Both the position numbers and the translations under genes were made by a program. From Paracoccus maritimus (GTDB lineage: Bacteria; Pseudomonadota; Alphaproteobacteria; Rhodobacterales; Rhodobacteraceae), in assembly GCF_025195095.1 (NCBI RefSeq), contig NZ_JANAVZ010000017.1, forward strand, positions 1 to 43,062: a stretch of DNA of 43,062 nt, written 5' to 3'. Shown piece by piece: positions 32,292 to 40,858 of this stretch. How positions within the stretch are numbered: position 1 is the stretch's first letter; each line of letters starts with the position of its first letter. Below the pieces are notes generated by a model. That model did not search any database, was not told the DNA's origin, and saw only the letters and a program-made list of their open reading frames with translations.

Positions 32292-34562
32292 TCAGCCCTC
32301 GCGTTCCGGGTTGAACTGCAACAGCCGAAGGGCATTCAGCGTCACCAGCACAGTCGCCCCGGTATCGGCGAGGATCGCGATCCACAGACCCGTCAGCCCC
32401 AAAACCGAGGTTACGAGAAACACGGCCTTCAGCCCCAACGCGATGGTGACGTTCTGGCGGATATTGGTCATCGCCGCGCGCGACAGGCGGATCGTGGCGG
32501 GGATGTCGGTCACCCGGTCGCGCAGGATCGCCGCATCGGCGGTCTCTAGCGCCACATCGGTGCCCGACCCCATCGCCACGCCAACCGACGCCTGTTTAAG
32601 CGCGGGGGCATCGTTGATGCCGTCGCCGATCATCATCACGCCGCCCTGTTCACTCATGGCCTTGATCGCCTTGAGCTTGTCCTCGGGCATCATGTCTGCC
32701 TGGAACTCCATCCCAAGGCTTCCGGCAATGGCGGCTGCCGTGCGCGGGTTGTCCCCGGTCAGGATGATCGAGGTCACGCCCATGGCGGTCAACTGGCGGA
32801 CTGACTCCTTGGCGTCATTGCGTGGTTCGTCCCGCATGGCGATCAGGCCAAGCGGGGTCTTTTCGCGGAACACGGCGACGGCGGTCTTGCCTTCTTCCTC
32901 GAACACCGTGGCCTGACGCAGGCCGAGGCCATCCAGCCCACCGTTCTCCATGGCGTAGCGCGGCGAAGCGACCCAAGCCGACGCATCGCCAACAGTGGCG
33001 ATGACGCCCTTGCCCATCAGCGCTTTGGCATCCCGCGATGGCAGCGCGTTGACGCCTGCATCCTTTGCCTTGTTCAGGATCGCGATTGCCAATGGGTGGC
33101 TTGACCCGGTCTCGACCCCTGACGCAACGGCCAGAAGTTCGGCCTCGGTGGTGGTGCCAAACACGACCACATCCGTCACCTTCGGCCGCCCGTGGGTCAG
33201 CGTGCCGGTCTTGTCAAAGGCGATGCGGCTGACTTTTGCGGCAGCCTCGATCACCGCGCCACCCTTCATCAGCAAGCCGCGCCGCGCGCCGGTGGACATG
33301 GCCGAGGCGATGGAGGCGGGCACCGAGATGACCAGCGCACAGGGGCAACCGATCAGCAAAAGCGCCAAGCCGCGATAGACCCATGTGTCCCAGGGCTGAC
33401 CGAAGGCCACCGGTGGCACCAGAACGACCAGTGCCGCGACAGCCACAATGGCGGGCATGTACCAGCGGCTGAACCGGTCGATGAACCGCTCGGTCGGCGC
33501 GCGCGCCTCCTCGGCCTCTTCGACCAGACGGATGATGCGGGCGATGGTATTGTCTTCGGGGCCTTTCGTGACCTTGACGCGCAGTGCGGCCTCGGTGTTG
33601 ATCGAACCCGCAAAAACGAGCTCCCCCGGACCGCGCGCCTTCGGCACGCTTTCGCCGGTGACCGGGCTTTCATCCACGCCCGAGGTGCCTTCGGTGATCT
33701 CGCCGTCGGCCGGAATCCGGTCGCCGGGGCGCACAAGTACGGTTTGGTCCACGGTCAGGCTGGCGGCAGGCACCTCGCGCGTCGTCTCGCCGGTAACCAG
33801 TTGCGCCGTCATCGGCACCAGATTGGCCAGCGCCCGGATCCCGTCCCGCGCCTTGCCCGCCGCGACACCTTCCAGCACCTCGCCCACGGCAAACAGGAAG
33901 ACCACCAGCGCCGCCTCTTCCGCGGCGTTGATGAACAGCGCGCCGATGGCGGCGATGGTCATCAGACTTTCGATGGTGAAAGGCTGCCCCATCCGCAAGG
34001 CCGCAAACGCGCGCCTGGCCACCGGTGCCACGCCAATCAGGCAGGCGGCGACGAAGGCCCATCTTCCGATCTCGGGCGCCAGATATTCGATGATCCAGGC
34101 CGCGCCCAGAAGCAGGGCGGTGAAGATCACCAGCTTGCCCTTGGCGGTCAGATACCAGCGCTTGCCCCGGTCTGCGGGATCGTTATGGACATGGCCGGGG
34201 CTGCCATGGCCGGACTCGTCGCGCACCGATGCTGTCACGGCCGCCGGGCCATGGTCGTGCCCTGCATGGTCATCGACGTGGTCCGGCTCGGGAGTTTCAC
34301 CAGGCAGAACGAACTCTTCCTTTGCCGAGCCGGATCGCGGCGCGATCCCATAGCCAAGCGCCCGCACGGTCTTCTCGACCTTGTCGCACCCGGTCTGCGC
34401 CTCGTCCAGCGTCAGCCGCAGACGTTCCGACATGATTCCGACCTCGACGCCGCTGACGCCGGGAAGCCGCGCAACTGCATCCTTGATCTTGGTCGCACAT
34501 GACCCACAGTCCATGCCCGATACAGTCCAGTGGCGCGCGGTTTCTATCTTTGGTTCGGTCAT
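32292..34562 (-). CDS. Zn/Cd/Pb-translocating P-type ATPase (ZntA/CadA-like)
   Basis: A 756-residue P1B ATPase. Heavy-metal domain with GMDCGSC (16-22), then a His-rich linker (about 94-126). TGES is at 302-305, the membrane metal site CPC at 406-408, the phosphorylation site DKTGT at 450-454 and GDGIND near the end. CPC with a later DxG-type membrane helix is usual for Zn/Cd/Pb pumps. Start 34562 has AGGAA upstream; a possible longer start at 34598 is nearly leaderless. Divergent from merR, with a 19-base-spacer promoter between (34608-34638). Confidence 0.93.
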   Translation of the reverse strand: MTEPKIETARHWTVSGMDCGSCATKIKDAVARLPGVSGVEVGIMSERLRLTLDEAQTGCDKVEKTVRALGYGIAPRSGSAKEEFVLPGETPEPDHVDDHAGHDHGPAAVTASVRDESGHGSPGHVHNDPADRGKRWYLTAKGKLVIFTALLLGAAWIIEYLAPEIGRWAFVAACLIGVAPVARRAFAALRMGQPFTIESLMTIAAIGALFINAAEEAALVVFLFAVGEVLEGVAAGKARDGIRALANLVPMTAQLVTGETTREVPAASLTVDQTVLVRPGDRIPADGEITEGTSGVDESPVTGESVPKARGPGELVFAGSINTEAALRVKVTKGPEDNTIARIIRLVEEAEEARAPTERFIDRFSRWYMPAIVAVAALVVLVPPVAFGQPWDTWVYRGLALLLIGCPCALVISVPASIASAMSTGARRGLLMKGGAVIEAAAKVSRIAFDKTGTLTHGRPKVTDVVVFGTTTEAELLAVASGVETGSSHPLAIAILNKAKDAGVNALPSRDAKALMGKGVIATVGDASAWVASPRYAMENGGLDGLGLRQATVFEEEGKTAVAVFREKTPLGLIAMRDEPRNDAKESVRQLTAMGVTSIILTGDNPRTAAAIAGSLGMEFQADMMPEDKLKAIKAMSEQGGVMMIGDGINDAPALKQASVGVAMGSGTDVALETADAAILRDRVTDIPATIRLSRAAMTNIRQNVTIALGLKAVFLVTSVLGLTGLWIAILADTGATVLVTLNALRLLQFNPEREG

Positions 34563-34607
34563 CGCGGTTCCTAAGCCCCAAGGGGCGGTTGTCTTCATCG
34601 AATCGGG

Positions 34608-34638
34608 AACCTAATGTCTCTAGCAACTATATGTTCAA
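34608..34638 (-). promoter_or_regulatory. MerR-type promoter of the ATPase operon
   Basis: Minus strand TTGAAC (34633-34638) and TAGGTT (34608-34613) are separated by 19 bases that contain a dyad ATAGTTGCTAGAG. This spacing and dyad fit ZntR/CadR/PbrR operators. The divergent merR starts at 34649. Confidence 0.75.
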
Positions 34639-34648
34639 GGGAAATCTC

Positions 34649-35089
34649 ATGCTGACTATCGGAAAATTGGGGGCAGAGGCCGGGGTGAAGGTGCCGACCG
34701 TCCGCTACTACGAGCAGATCGGCCTTCTGCCAAAGGCCGAACGCAGCGCGGGCAATCAGCGGCTTTATGGCCGCAAGGCATTAGAACGGCTGGCCTTCAT
34801 CCGCCATGCCCGAGATCTGGGCTTCACGCTTGAAGCGATCCGCGACCTCCTCAGTCTCTCGGACAGACCTGACCAATCCTGTGCCGCCGCCGATGCCATC
34901 GCAAAGGCCCAACTGGCTGAGGTCGAAAGTCGCCTCGCTAGGTTGATGTCGCTAAAGGCCGAGCTTGAGCGAATGGTCGTTCAATGCGCGGGCGGGCGCA
35001 TTGCCGATTGCCGGGTGATCGAAGTCCTGGGTGACCATTCCCTCTGTGCGACCGATCACAGGCACCCCGAAGGCGAGCACATCGCCTGA
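34649..35089 (+). CDS. MerR-family metal-responsive activator (ZntR/CadR/PbrR-like)
   Basis: A 146-residue protein. N-terminal HTH: MLTIGKLGAEAGVKVPTVRY YEQIGLL-type sequence at 1-27. A long dimer helix leads to the metal loop. Cys at about 78, 113, 121 and 133 match the ligands of Zn/Cd/Pb-type MerR proteins. It binds the 19-base-spacer promoter upstream of the ATPase and activates it when metal is bound. AGGGAAA precedes ATG 34649. The AGTTGCT core in two other promoters suggests wider control. Confidence 0.9.
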   Translation: MLTIGKLGAEAGVKVPTVRYYEQIGLLPKAERSAGNQRLYGRKALERLAFIRHARDLGFTLEAIRDLLSLSDRPDQSCAAADAIAKAQLAEVESRLARLMSLKAELERMVVQCAGGRIADCRVIEVLGDHSLCATDHRHPEGEHIA

Positions 35090-35424
35090 CCTTCTCCGCA
35101 AAGCTGCAAAGCGGGCAACCGCCTTGCGCACGACCGCGAGAACCGTTTCCACACGGACAGCCGGCGAGAACCGCAGTTTGCCGCGCGCCGTTTCCATCGC
35201 TTTCAGATAGGCAGGGCCGTCCAACTCCTGCGGTAAGGCGCCGAGCTTCGTCATGGGTAAGCATTATGAGTTCGATCATTTCCGAGACTGGCGGTAGCCG
35301 GTATCAGTTTGGGTTGGCGATAGGATCGCGCCTTGGAAGCCGTCCATCTTATCGTGATCGCCATCCTCAACGAACGCCAACGACGCCGAAATCCGCCAGA
35401 CCGCCGTCATGCCCGTCAATGCGC
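35090..35424. other. Gap without a supported gene
   Basis: A minus-strand frame (35254-34952) begins here but overlaps the merR coding sequence for half its length and has no family features. The stretch is probably a spacer made of recombined DNA, since a second merR relic follows. Confidence 0.4.
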
Positions 35425-35621
35425 AAAGGATGCCATCGCCAAGGCGCAGCTTGCCGAGGTCGAAAGTTGTCTCTCCCGCCTGACAGGCCTGGAAAACCGA
35501 ATCTGGGCGCCTGGTGGTGCAGTGCGCAGGTGACCGGATTTCCTATTGCCGGTCATCGAGGTGTTGGGCGATCATTCGCTGTGTGTTTCGAATCCCGCGA
35601 CCGACGATGCCGGACAGTAAT
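35425..35621 (+). pseudogene. Decayed C-terminal part of a second MerR-family regulator
   Basis: The segment DAIAKAQLAEVESCLSRL repeats residues 82-99 of the merR above. After frame shifts it gives VVQCAGDRI and VIEVLGDHSLC, matching its metal loop. The N-terminal HTH is missing and at least two frame changes are needed. A relic of a closely related regulator. Confidence 0.65.
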
Positions 35622-35731
35622 CGGCTGACGATGACCGAAACCGGCATTGGTGATTAAACGGTTCGGATGCAGCAGGCCTCCTTCAGGCCGACTTGCTCTC
35701 TGACAAGGTCGTGATCGAAGGGTATTTTGCC

Positions 35732-35762
35732 TTGAACCTCTAGTTGCTTGAGGTCCCAAAAG
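35732..35762 (+). promoter_or_regulatory. MerR-type promoter upstream of the cell-wall gene group
   Basis: TTGAAC (35732-35737), a 19-base spacer, then CAAAAG (35757-35762, poor -10). The spacer holds ACCTC (35736) and GAGGT (35750), a dyad around AGTTGCT. It faces the genes from 35824 on. Confidence 0.5.
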
Positions 35763-35823
35763 GCGCGTTTCGAAGATGTGAGGCAAGAGAAGGCATGAAC
35801 CAGCAAAAGCAGCAGCGACTCCG

Positions 35824-35994
35824 ATGTTGACAGTCATCGCGGCCCTGATTGGCGGGTTGCTGGGGTTCCGGCGTGCTCGCGCGCTCGGGGGCAACCGGAA
35901 GGACAGGGCTCATTATGCAGTTGGATACGCGATCGCCTTTGGCCTGACGGCAACAATTGCCGGTATCTTCATCGCCCGTCTTATTCAACTGTAG
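35824..35994 (+). CDS. Small membrane protein of 56 residues
   Basis: ATG 35824 to TAG 35994. Two hydrophobic segments (MLTVIAALIGGLLGF and AIAFGLTATIAGIFIARLI) flank a basic loop (RRARALGGNRKDRAH). I recognise similar short proteins in Rhodobacteraceae, sometimes labelled apolipoprotein acyltransferase, though they lack the real enzyme domain. First gene after the MerR-type promoter at 35732. Confidence 0.6.
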   Translation: MLTVIAALIGGLLGFRRARALGGNRKDRAHYAVGYAIAFGLTATIAGIFIARLIQL

Positions 35995-36069
35995 ACAGCC
36001 TATCGATGCCGTGTGGGGGCAGCCGCTCTCCGGCGCCTGAACTTATTGCCTGACGAGAGACCAGACCTG

Positions 36070-37248
36070 ATGATCTTTCAAGCCTTGCTGACTGCCGGCG
36101 CCATTGCCGTCACGACATCTGTTTACGTCGAAACCCCGGCCGAACCTTCTCTCCTCACCGAGGAAGTCGCCCCTATGTCGCGACACGAGGTCGTTCCGGG
36201 GGATACATTGGATTCGATATTGGCGCATGCGGGCATCGGTGTGCCTCTCCGGACCGAGGCAGCACTTGCCATTTCCGATGTTTTCGACCTGTCGGCCCTC
36301 AGCCCAGGCCAATTACTCAGATGGAGCGTTTCTTCCGATGATCCTTCCCAGCTAGAGCGTCTGTCACTGCTGACCAGAGACGGAACGGACATCATTCTGG
36401 ATTTCACGAAACCCCTCGAAGCATCCCTGACCAAGACCGAAATCCTGCGACGGGTCCGGCGCGAAACCTTCGTCCTTGACGATTCTCTCTTCCAGGCGCT
36501 CGCCACGCACAATGCACCTGAGAGTTTCGCAGTTGATCTCGCAGCGCTCCTTGCCGGCCAAATCGACTTTCGAGATCTCGAAGGAACCGAGCGAATAGCA
36601 TTGATCTGGAGCGAGAACGTCCTGCCTGATGAGACGATCGTGGGCGAGCCTCAGATCGCCTATGCGCGGGTAGAGAAGGACGCAGACATCTTCGAGGTCC
36701 TCACCGGCTCGGTCGAGCAACCCTTCATCCTGTTTCGGAATGGAACCTTGGTCCAGCAGTCGGCGCGACCTGTCGCAGGCGCACGCCTGTCTTCAGTCTT
36801 CGGTAAGCGCCGACATCCTGTGCTTGGCACGCAACGAATGCATACGGGCGTCGACTACGCGGCACCGACCGGGACACCGGTCAGCGTGACAGGCGCAGGA
36901 ACGGTCCTGTTTGCTGGAACCATAAGGGGCTATGGTCGGACAATCGACGTTGATCATGGCGCGGGCGTCCTGACCCGCTATGCGCATCTTTCCCGTTTTG
37001 AAGATGGGATCGCTCCGGGTGTCGAGCTGAACGCCGGGGCCAGGGTAGGTGACGTGGGCGCGACCGGCCTCGTCAGTGGACCGAACCTTCATTACGAAGT
37101 TCGGATCGACGGCAAGCCCACAGACCCTATCAGGAAAGCACCGGCGGCACGGACAGTTATGCCGACCCCCGCCGACCACGTCATGCTGACAATTGCGCGT
37201 CTTACCACCGGCTACTTTCTCCGTCCGAATACGAGCAAGAAGAGCTGA
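36070..37248 (+). CDS. M23-family metallopeptidase (peptidoglycan hydrolase)
   Basis: A 392-residue exported protein. Signal-like N-terminus (1-20), a LysM/OapA-like segment (about 38-80, HEVVPGDTLDSILAHAG), a middle region, then the M23 domain (about 235-350). The Zn ligands are HTGVD (His 258, Asp 262) and HYEV (His 341), with the catalytic-like His at 305 in RYAHLS. These endopeptidases cut peptide crosslinks of peptidoglycan. Start 36070 is chosen at the beginning of the hydrophobic segment. It is followed at once by the DUF411 gene. Confidence 0.85.
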   Translation: MIFQALLTAGAIAVTTSVYVETPAEPSLLTEEVAPMSRHEVVPGDTLDSILAHAGIGVPLRTEAALAISDVFDLSALSPGQLLRWSVSSDDPSQLERLSLLTRDGTDIILDFTKPLEASLTKTEILRRVRRETFVLDDSLFQALATHNAPESFAVDLAALLAGQIDFRDLEGTERIALIWSENVLPDETIVGEPQIAYARVEKDADIFEVLTGSVEQPFILFRNGTLVQQSARPVAGARLSSVFGKRRHPVLGTQRMHTGVDYAAPTGTPVSVTGAGTVLFAGTIRGYGRTIDVDHGAGVLTRYAHLSRFEDGIAPGVELNAGARVGDVGATGLVSGPNLHYEVRIDGKPTDPIRKAPAARTVMPTPADHVMLTIARLTTGYFLRPNTSKKS

Positions 37249-37289
37249 TGGCACCCAGACAACTTCATCCTACAGCTCAAGGGGATAAA

Positions 37290-37754
37290 ATGATTAAGCT
37301 GACACGACGCGCCCTGATGATGGCTGCCGCAGCCAGCGGTCTGCCATCTCTTTCATGTGCAGAAAGCCTTCCGGCCATCCATGTCGTGGAGGGCCGCGGC
37401 TGTGAATGCTGCAAACAGTGGACCAAATACCTGAAGGAGCAAGGCTTTCAAGTTACCAGCGAAGAGCGGTTCGGCACCTTGCTGATGCAGCACAAGATTG
37501 ATCTGGGTGTGCCGGTCGAACTGACATCCTGCCATACCGGCAGCATTGATGATTATTTTCTGGAGGGACATGTTCCTGCCGGCGATATACGGCGCCTGCT
37601 AAGGGAGCGGCCTGAAGCTCTCGGCTTGACGGTTCCAGGAATGCCATACGGCAGCCCAGGGATGGGTCCGGAGAAAGAGCGCAACGCTTACGATGTCCTG
37701 CTTGTTCGCCTGGATGGTACCAGTGAAGTGTTTGCCCGCTATCCTGAAGCATAA
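37290..37754 (+). CDS. DUF411 metal-binding protein
   Basis: A 154-residue exported protein. Tat-like or Sec signal (TRRALMMAAAASGLPSLSC), then a thioredoxin-like DUF411 domain with GRGCECCKQW (Cys 38, 40, 41) and LTSCHTGSID. DUF411 proteins are common in copper and silver resistance clusters and are thought to bind metal in the periplasm. Start at 37290 is set by AAGGGGAT; an ATG at 37248 overlapping the previous stop is possible. Confidence 0.85.
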   Translation: MIKLTRRALMMAAAASGLPSLSCAESLPAIHVVEGRGCECCKQWTKYLKEQGFQVTSEERFGTLLMQHKIDLGVPVELTSCHTGSIDDYFLEGHVPAGDIRRLLRERPEALGLTVPGMPYGSPGMGPEKERNAYDVLLVRLDGTSEVFARYPEA

Positions 37755-37776
37755 AAAATCGAGCATAAACAGATCA

Positions 37777-38319
37777 ATGTCAAACTTCTCCCGGCGCCAG
37801 GCGTCACTGGCTTTGCTTGCACTTCTCGCCGCATGTGGAAAATTCGGACCGCCGCAACCGACGCGAGGGGCCACACCTCAGTTCAAGAGGTACTCAGGTC
37901 CCCCCGTCACTCAAGTCGTGGTCAACAAGGCTGACCGCAGGATGTTCCTGCTGAACGGGCAGACGGTCCTCAGATCATATGATTTTGGTCTCGGAAATCA
38001 GCCCGTTGGACCAAAGCAATTCGAGGGCGACGGAAAAACTCCAGAGGGACTATATTATGTCGACCGTTTCAACCCGCGGAGCCGTTATCATCTGTCGGTG
38101 GGAATATCCTATCCAAACGAACTGGATAAGGCTTATGCAGCGCAATTCGGACGAAGTGCTGGCAGCGATATCATGTTTCATGGCCGCGGACAGGAGGGCA
38201 AAGTCTTGGCGCCGAAGAAGCGGGATTGGACCGCAGGCTGTCTTGCGCTGACAGATCAGGAAATAGAAGACGTATACGCAATGCTGCAGCCTGGGGTGCC
38301 AGTAATGATCTATCCATAG
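37777..38319 (+). CDS. L,D-transpeptidase lipoprotein (YkuD family)
   Basis: A 180-residue lipoprotein with lipobox LLAAC (Cys 20). YkuD domain: QVVVNKADRRMFLLNGQTVL, GDGKTPEGLYYVDRFNP and the active-site region MFHGRGQ ... WTAGCLALTD with His 135 and Cys 155. It forms 3-3 peptidoglycan crosslinks or attaches lipoproteins to the wall. Starts 22 bases after the DUF411 stop. The lipobox links it to the local lspA. Confidence 0.88.
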   Translation: MSNFSRRQASLALLALLAACGKFGPPQPTRGATPQFKRYSGPPVTQVVVNKADRRMFLLNGQTVLRSYDFGLGNQPVGPKQFEGDGKTPEGLYYVDRFNPRSRYHLSVGISYPNELDKAYAAQFGRSAGSDIMFHGRGQEGKVLAPKKRDWTAGCLALTDQEIEDVYAMLQPGVPVMIYP

Positions 38320-38511
38320 AAACATACATACTGGCTGAAACCAGGTTAAAAAATCAGGAGCTATGCTTTTCTGAAAAGCTAACGGTGTCCGCTAAGAACA
38401 CAGCAAGCACCCTAACCTCATCGCTAAAACACCGTGAATCGTGTGCCGATTTCCGTGATCTTGAAAAGGCAGTGCTGTGACGATGTCGAACGGAGTACAG
38501 GAACATCCAAT

Positions 38512-39177
38512 ATGTTGACAAGACGACATTTTATACAGACTGCTACCGCACTCTTTTCAGCGTCAATTTCCAGCCCACTGCGTGCGGAATCATGGCCAAC
38601 AGTGAGCCAGAAGGCTGCATGGGACGCACAGGTGACCCCTCCCGGCTATAATGCATTCAAGTCCAATCCATGGGGGCTGCACCCACGCTTTCTACCTCAA
38701 AGAATACGGGCCAATGACGGTCTGGTGCCGGGTGATATCCATGTTGATGCCGTAGCGAGATACCTTTACCATATCGAAGCTGGTGGAACCGCAATGCGCT
38801 ACGGTGTGGCCATCGGAAGGGGGGATCTCTATGAGCCCGGCGTTTATAAAATCAAGCGAAAAGTCGAATGGCCACACTGGACCCCTACGCAGAACATGAT
38901 TGCCCGGGAGCCAGAAATTTACGGTCAGTTTGAAGGGGGAGTAGAGCCCGGCCCTGATAATGCGCTCGGATCTCGCGCTCTCTACCTCTATGTTGGCGAA
39001 AGGGATACGTACCTCCGCATTCATGGAACGCCATTCCCGACAAGCATTGGCACGAGCGCCAGTTCGGGCTGCGTCCGGATGGTCATGGCGCACATAAATG
39101 ACCTCTATCCAAAAGTAGAAATTGGTTCCACCGCGTTTTTATACTCGACCGCTGAGAGCGTGACATCATGGAGCTAA
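38512..39177 (+). CDS. L,D-transpeptidase, exported (YkuD family)
   Basis: A 221-residue protein with Tat-like signal (TRRHFIQTATALFSASISS). YkuD active site is RIHGTPFPTSIGTSASSGCV with His 171 and Cys 187. It resembles ErfK-like enzymes. Different sequence from the upstream L,D-transpeptidase, so it is not a recent duplicate. A 192-base gap separates it from the previous gene; it may have its own promoter. Confidence 0.9.
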   Translation: MLTRRHFIQTATALFSASISSPLRAESWPTVSQKAAWDAQVTPPGYNAFKSNPWGLHPRFLPQRIRANDGLVPGDIHVDAVARYLYHIEAGGTAMRYGVAIGRGDLYEPGVYKIKRKVEWPHWTPTQNMIAREPEIYGQFEGGVEPGPDNALGSRALYLYVGERDTYLRIHGTPFPTSIGTSASSGCVRMVMAHINDLYPKVEIGSTAFLYSTAESVTSWS

Positions 39178-39222
39178 AAATTCTTTGACCAATAACGACC
39201 CGAGCGATGCGATATATGAGGT

Positions 39223-39495
39223 TTAAGACTGAGATTGCATACATATAGGGCGACCTCCAGCGGTGGTGAGCGGAAGCAAGGTTGTTTCCACTTGCCCACG
39301 ATGCTCGTACCAAAAACAATTATCACTCCGGAGAAGCCTTGCTGTAGATACATCCTGCATCGGTGCAACAAGAGAGATAAGTTCTGGAGGAAGCCCTTGT
39401 GAATTGCTCTCCGGTTTTTCCGTCTTCACCGTCATGGCTCCACAACCGGCATTGACCAAGATGGTTACAATTGCGATGTAGGATCTAAACTTCAT
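39223..39495 (-). CDS. Small lipoprotein of unknown function
   Basis: A 90-residue protein. Signal with lipobox VNAGC (RSYIAIVTILVNAGCGAM), then a short region with one further Cys pair (SDNCFWYEHRG and GRPICMQSQS). ATG 39495 is preceded by GGAGAAG. No family was recognised. It lies convergent to the second L,D-transpeptidase gene. Confidence 0.55.
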   Translation of the reverse strand: MKFRSYIAIVTILVNAGCGAMTVKTEKPESNSQGLPPELISLVAPMQDVSTARLLRSDNCFWYEHRGQVETTLLPLTTAGGRPICMQSQS

Positions 39496-39857
39496 TTCGA
39501 CTTCTCCGCGTTGCTTCAGTTCCGTAAAAACATCTTTCGCATTTAATATCAAGGTACTTAAGGCCGCATCACCTAACTGTCAACAGCTGGCATGGAATAG
39601 TAAGGCGTTGCAGGTTAATTCTTTGCTGTCACTGATAGTCGACGCTGTCTATATTTTTTGTTGTAATTTTTTACAGTTTTCTGCGAGGATAATTTTCACA
39701 AAGCATGCGAGTACCATCGGGATTTTAATAAATAAACTGCATAAGCCAAATAATAAAAGTATATTGGTTTGAAAGTAAGCGATGGGGTGGACGCCCCCGG
39801 CGGCATCGATGTGCCAAGATGGCGGATGTTGAAGCACCGCTACGGAGGGGAGCGTCC
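39496..39857. other. AT-rich gap without a gene
   Basis: About 360 bases, much richer in A and T than the rest of the window (runs such as TATATTTTTTGTTGTAATTT). It lies between the lipoprotein gene and the IS110 relic. No gene or RNA recognised; it may be the original flank where the IS inserted. Confidence 0.5.
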
Positions 39858-40858
39858 ATGGGAGAGGTTAGCATCATCGGCCTGGAATTGGCCAAGAACG
39901 AGTTTCAGGCGCATGGCGCAGGAGCGGACGGATCGGTGATCTTCCGCCGCAAGCTGTCTCGCGCTCAGCTATTGAAGTTCGTCGCGGCGCAGGCGCCTTG
40001 CGTAGTGGCGGTGGAAGGTTGCGCTAGCGCGCATGACTGGGGCCGGGCGATCGGCGACCCGGCCACGAGGTGCGGCTGATCGCACCCGCCTATGTGAAGC
40101 CGTTCGTGAAGCGCCAGAAGAATGACATGGCGGATGCCGCGGCAATTGCAGAAGCAGCTTCGCGGCCGACCATGAGATTCGTTGCCGTGAAGAGAGAAGC
40201 CCAGCAGGCGGCGGCGATGGCCTATCGGACCCGTGATCTTCTGGTTCGTCCGCGAACACAGACGATCAACGCGCTGCGGGCACATCTGGCCGAGCGCGGC
40301 ATCGTGGCCCCCACCGGCCCGGCTCATGTCGGGCGTCTGGCAGCAGCCATCGACGGCGACGATGGCATCTTGCCGGCCGCGGTGCGCGACCTCGCCCGCC
40401 TCTTGCTGGACCAAATTGCCGGGCTGGCCGAGAAGATCGCGGGCCTTGATTCTGAGCTTCGCAAGCGCGTGACCACCGACGATGCAGCGCGGCGGCCGCT
40501 GTCCGAACTCGGGCACGAGGTCCGTCTGATCTCACCGCAGTTCGTCACGCCCTATGTCAAATCCAATAAGAACGATCGCAACGATGCTGAAGCGATTTGC
40601 GAAGCCGTCGGACGTCCCTCGATGCGGTTCGTTCCACAGAAATCACCGGAACAACTGGAGATACAGGCCGTCCACCGCATCCGGCAGAGGCTGATTTCGG
40701 ACCGGACGCGGCTTGTGAACCAGATTCGAGGCCTGTTGGCCGAACATGGCGTTGTGATCGCCCGCGACATCAGCCGTCTACGCCCGGCACTTCATTTTTC
40801 GGTCAACCATCGGATGAAGCTAACCTCCGTTATCGCAACGGCAATGATGGTCCGTTAG
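39858..40858 (+). pseudogene. Chimeric IS110-family transposase relic
   Basis: From ATG 39858 (GGAGGGGAGCGTCC upstream) the N-terminal DEDD domain reads IIGLELAKNEFQAHG. A frameshift near 40050 separates it from LGHEVRLIAPAYVKPFVKRQ-like sequence in the frame beginning 40070. That frame continues to about aa 150, then at about 40505 switches to a second copy of the same domain region (LGHEVRLISPQFVTPYVKSN). Both copies lack the C-terminal transposase_20 catalytic Ser domain. So two different IS110 elements were spliced and neither is functional. Confidence 0.75.

Noticed and set aside
31224..32549. Long plus-strand open frame of 441 codons
   Set aside because: Antisense to the CDF and ATPase genes; composition is typical of a shadow frame.
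33192..34502. Long plus-strand open frame of 436 codons
   Set aside because: Antisense to the P-type ATPase, no domain features.
34952..35254. Minus-strand frame of 100 codons after merR
   Set aside because: Half of it overlaps merR in antisense and no family or ribosome-binding site supports it.
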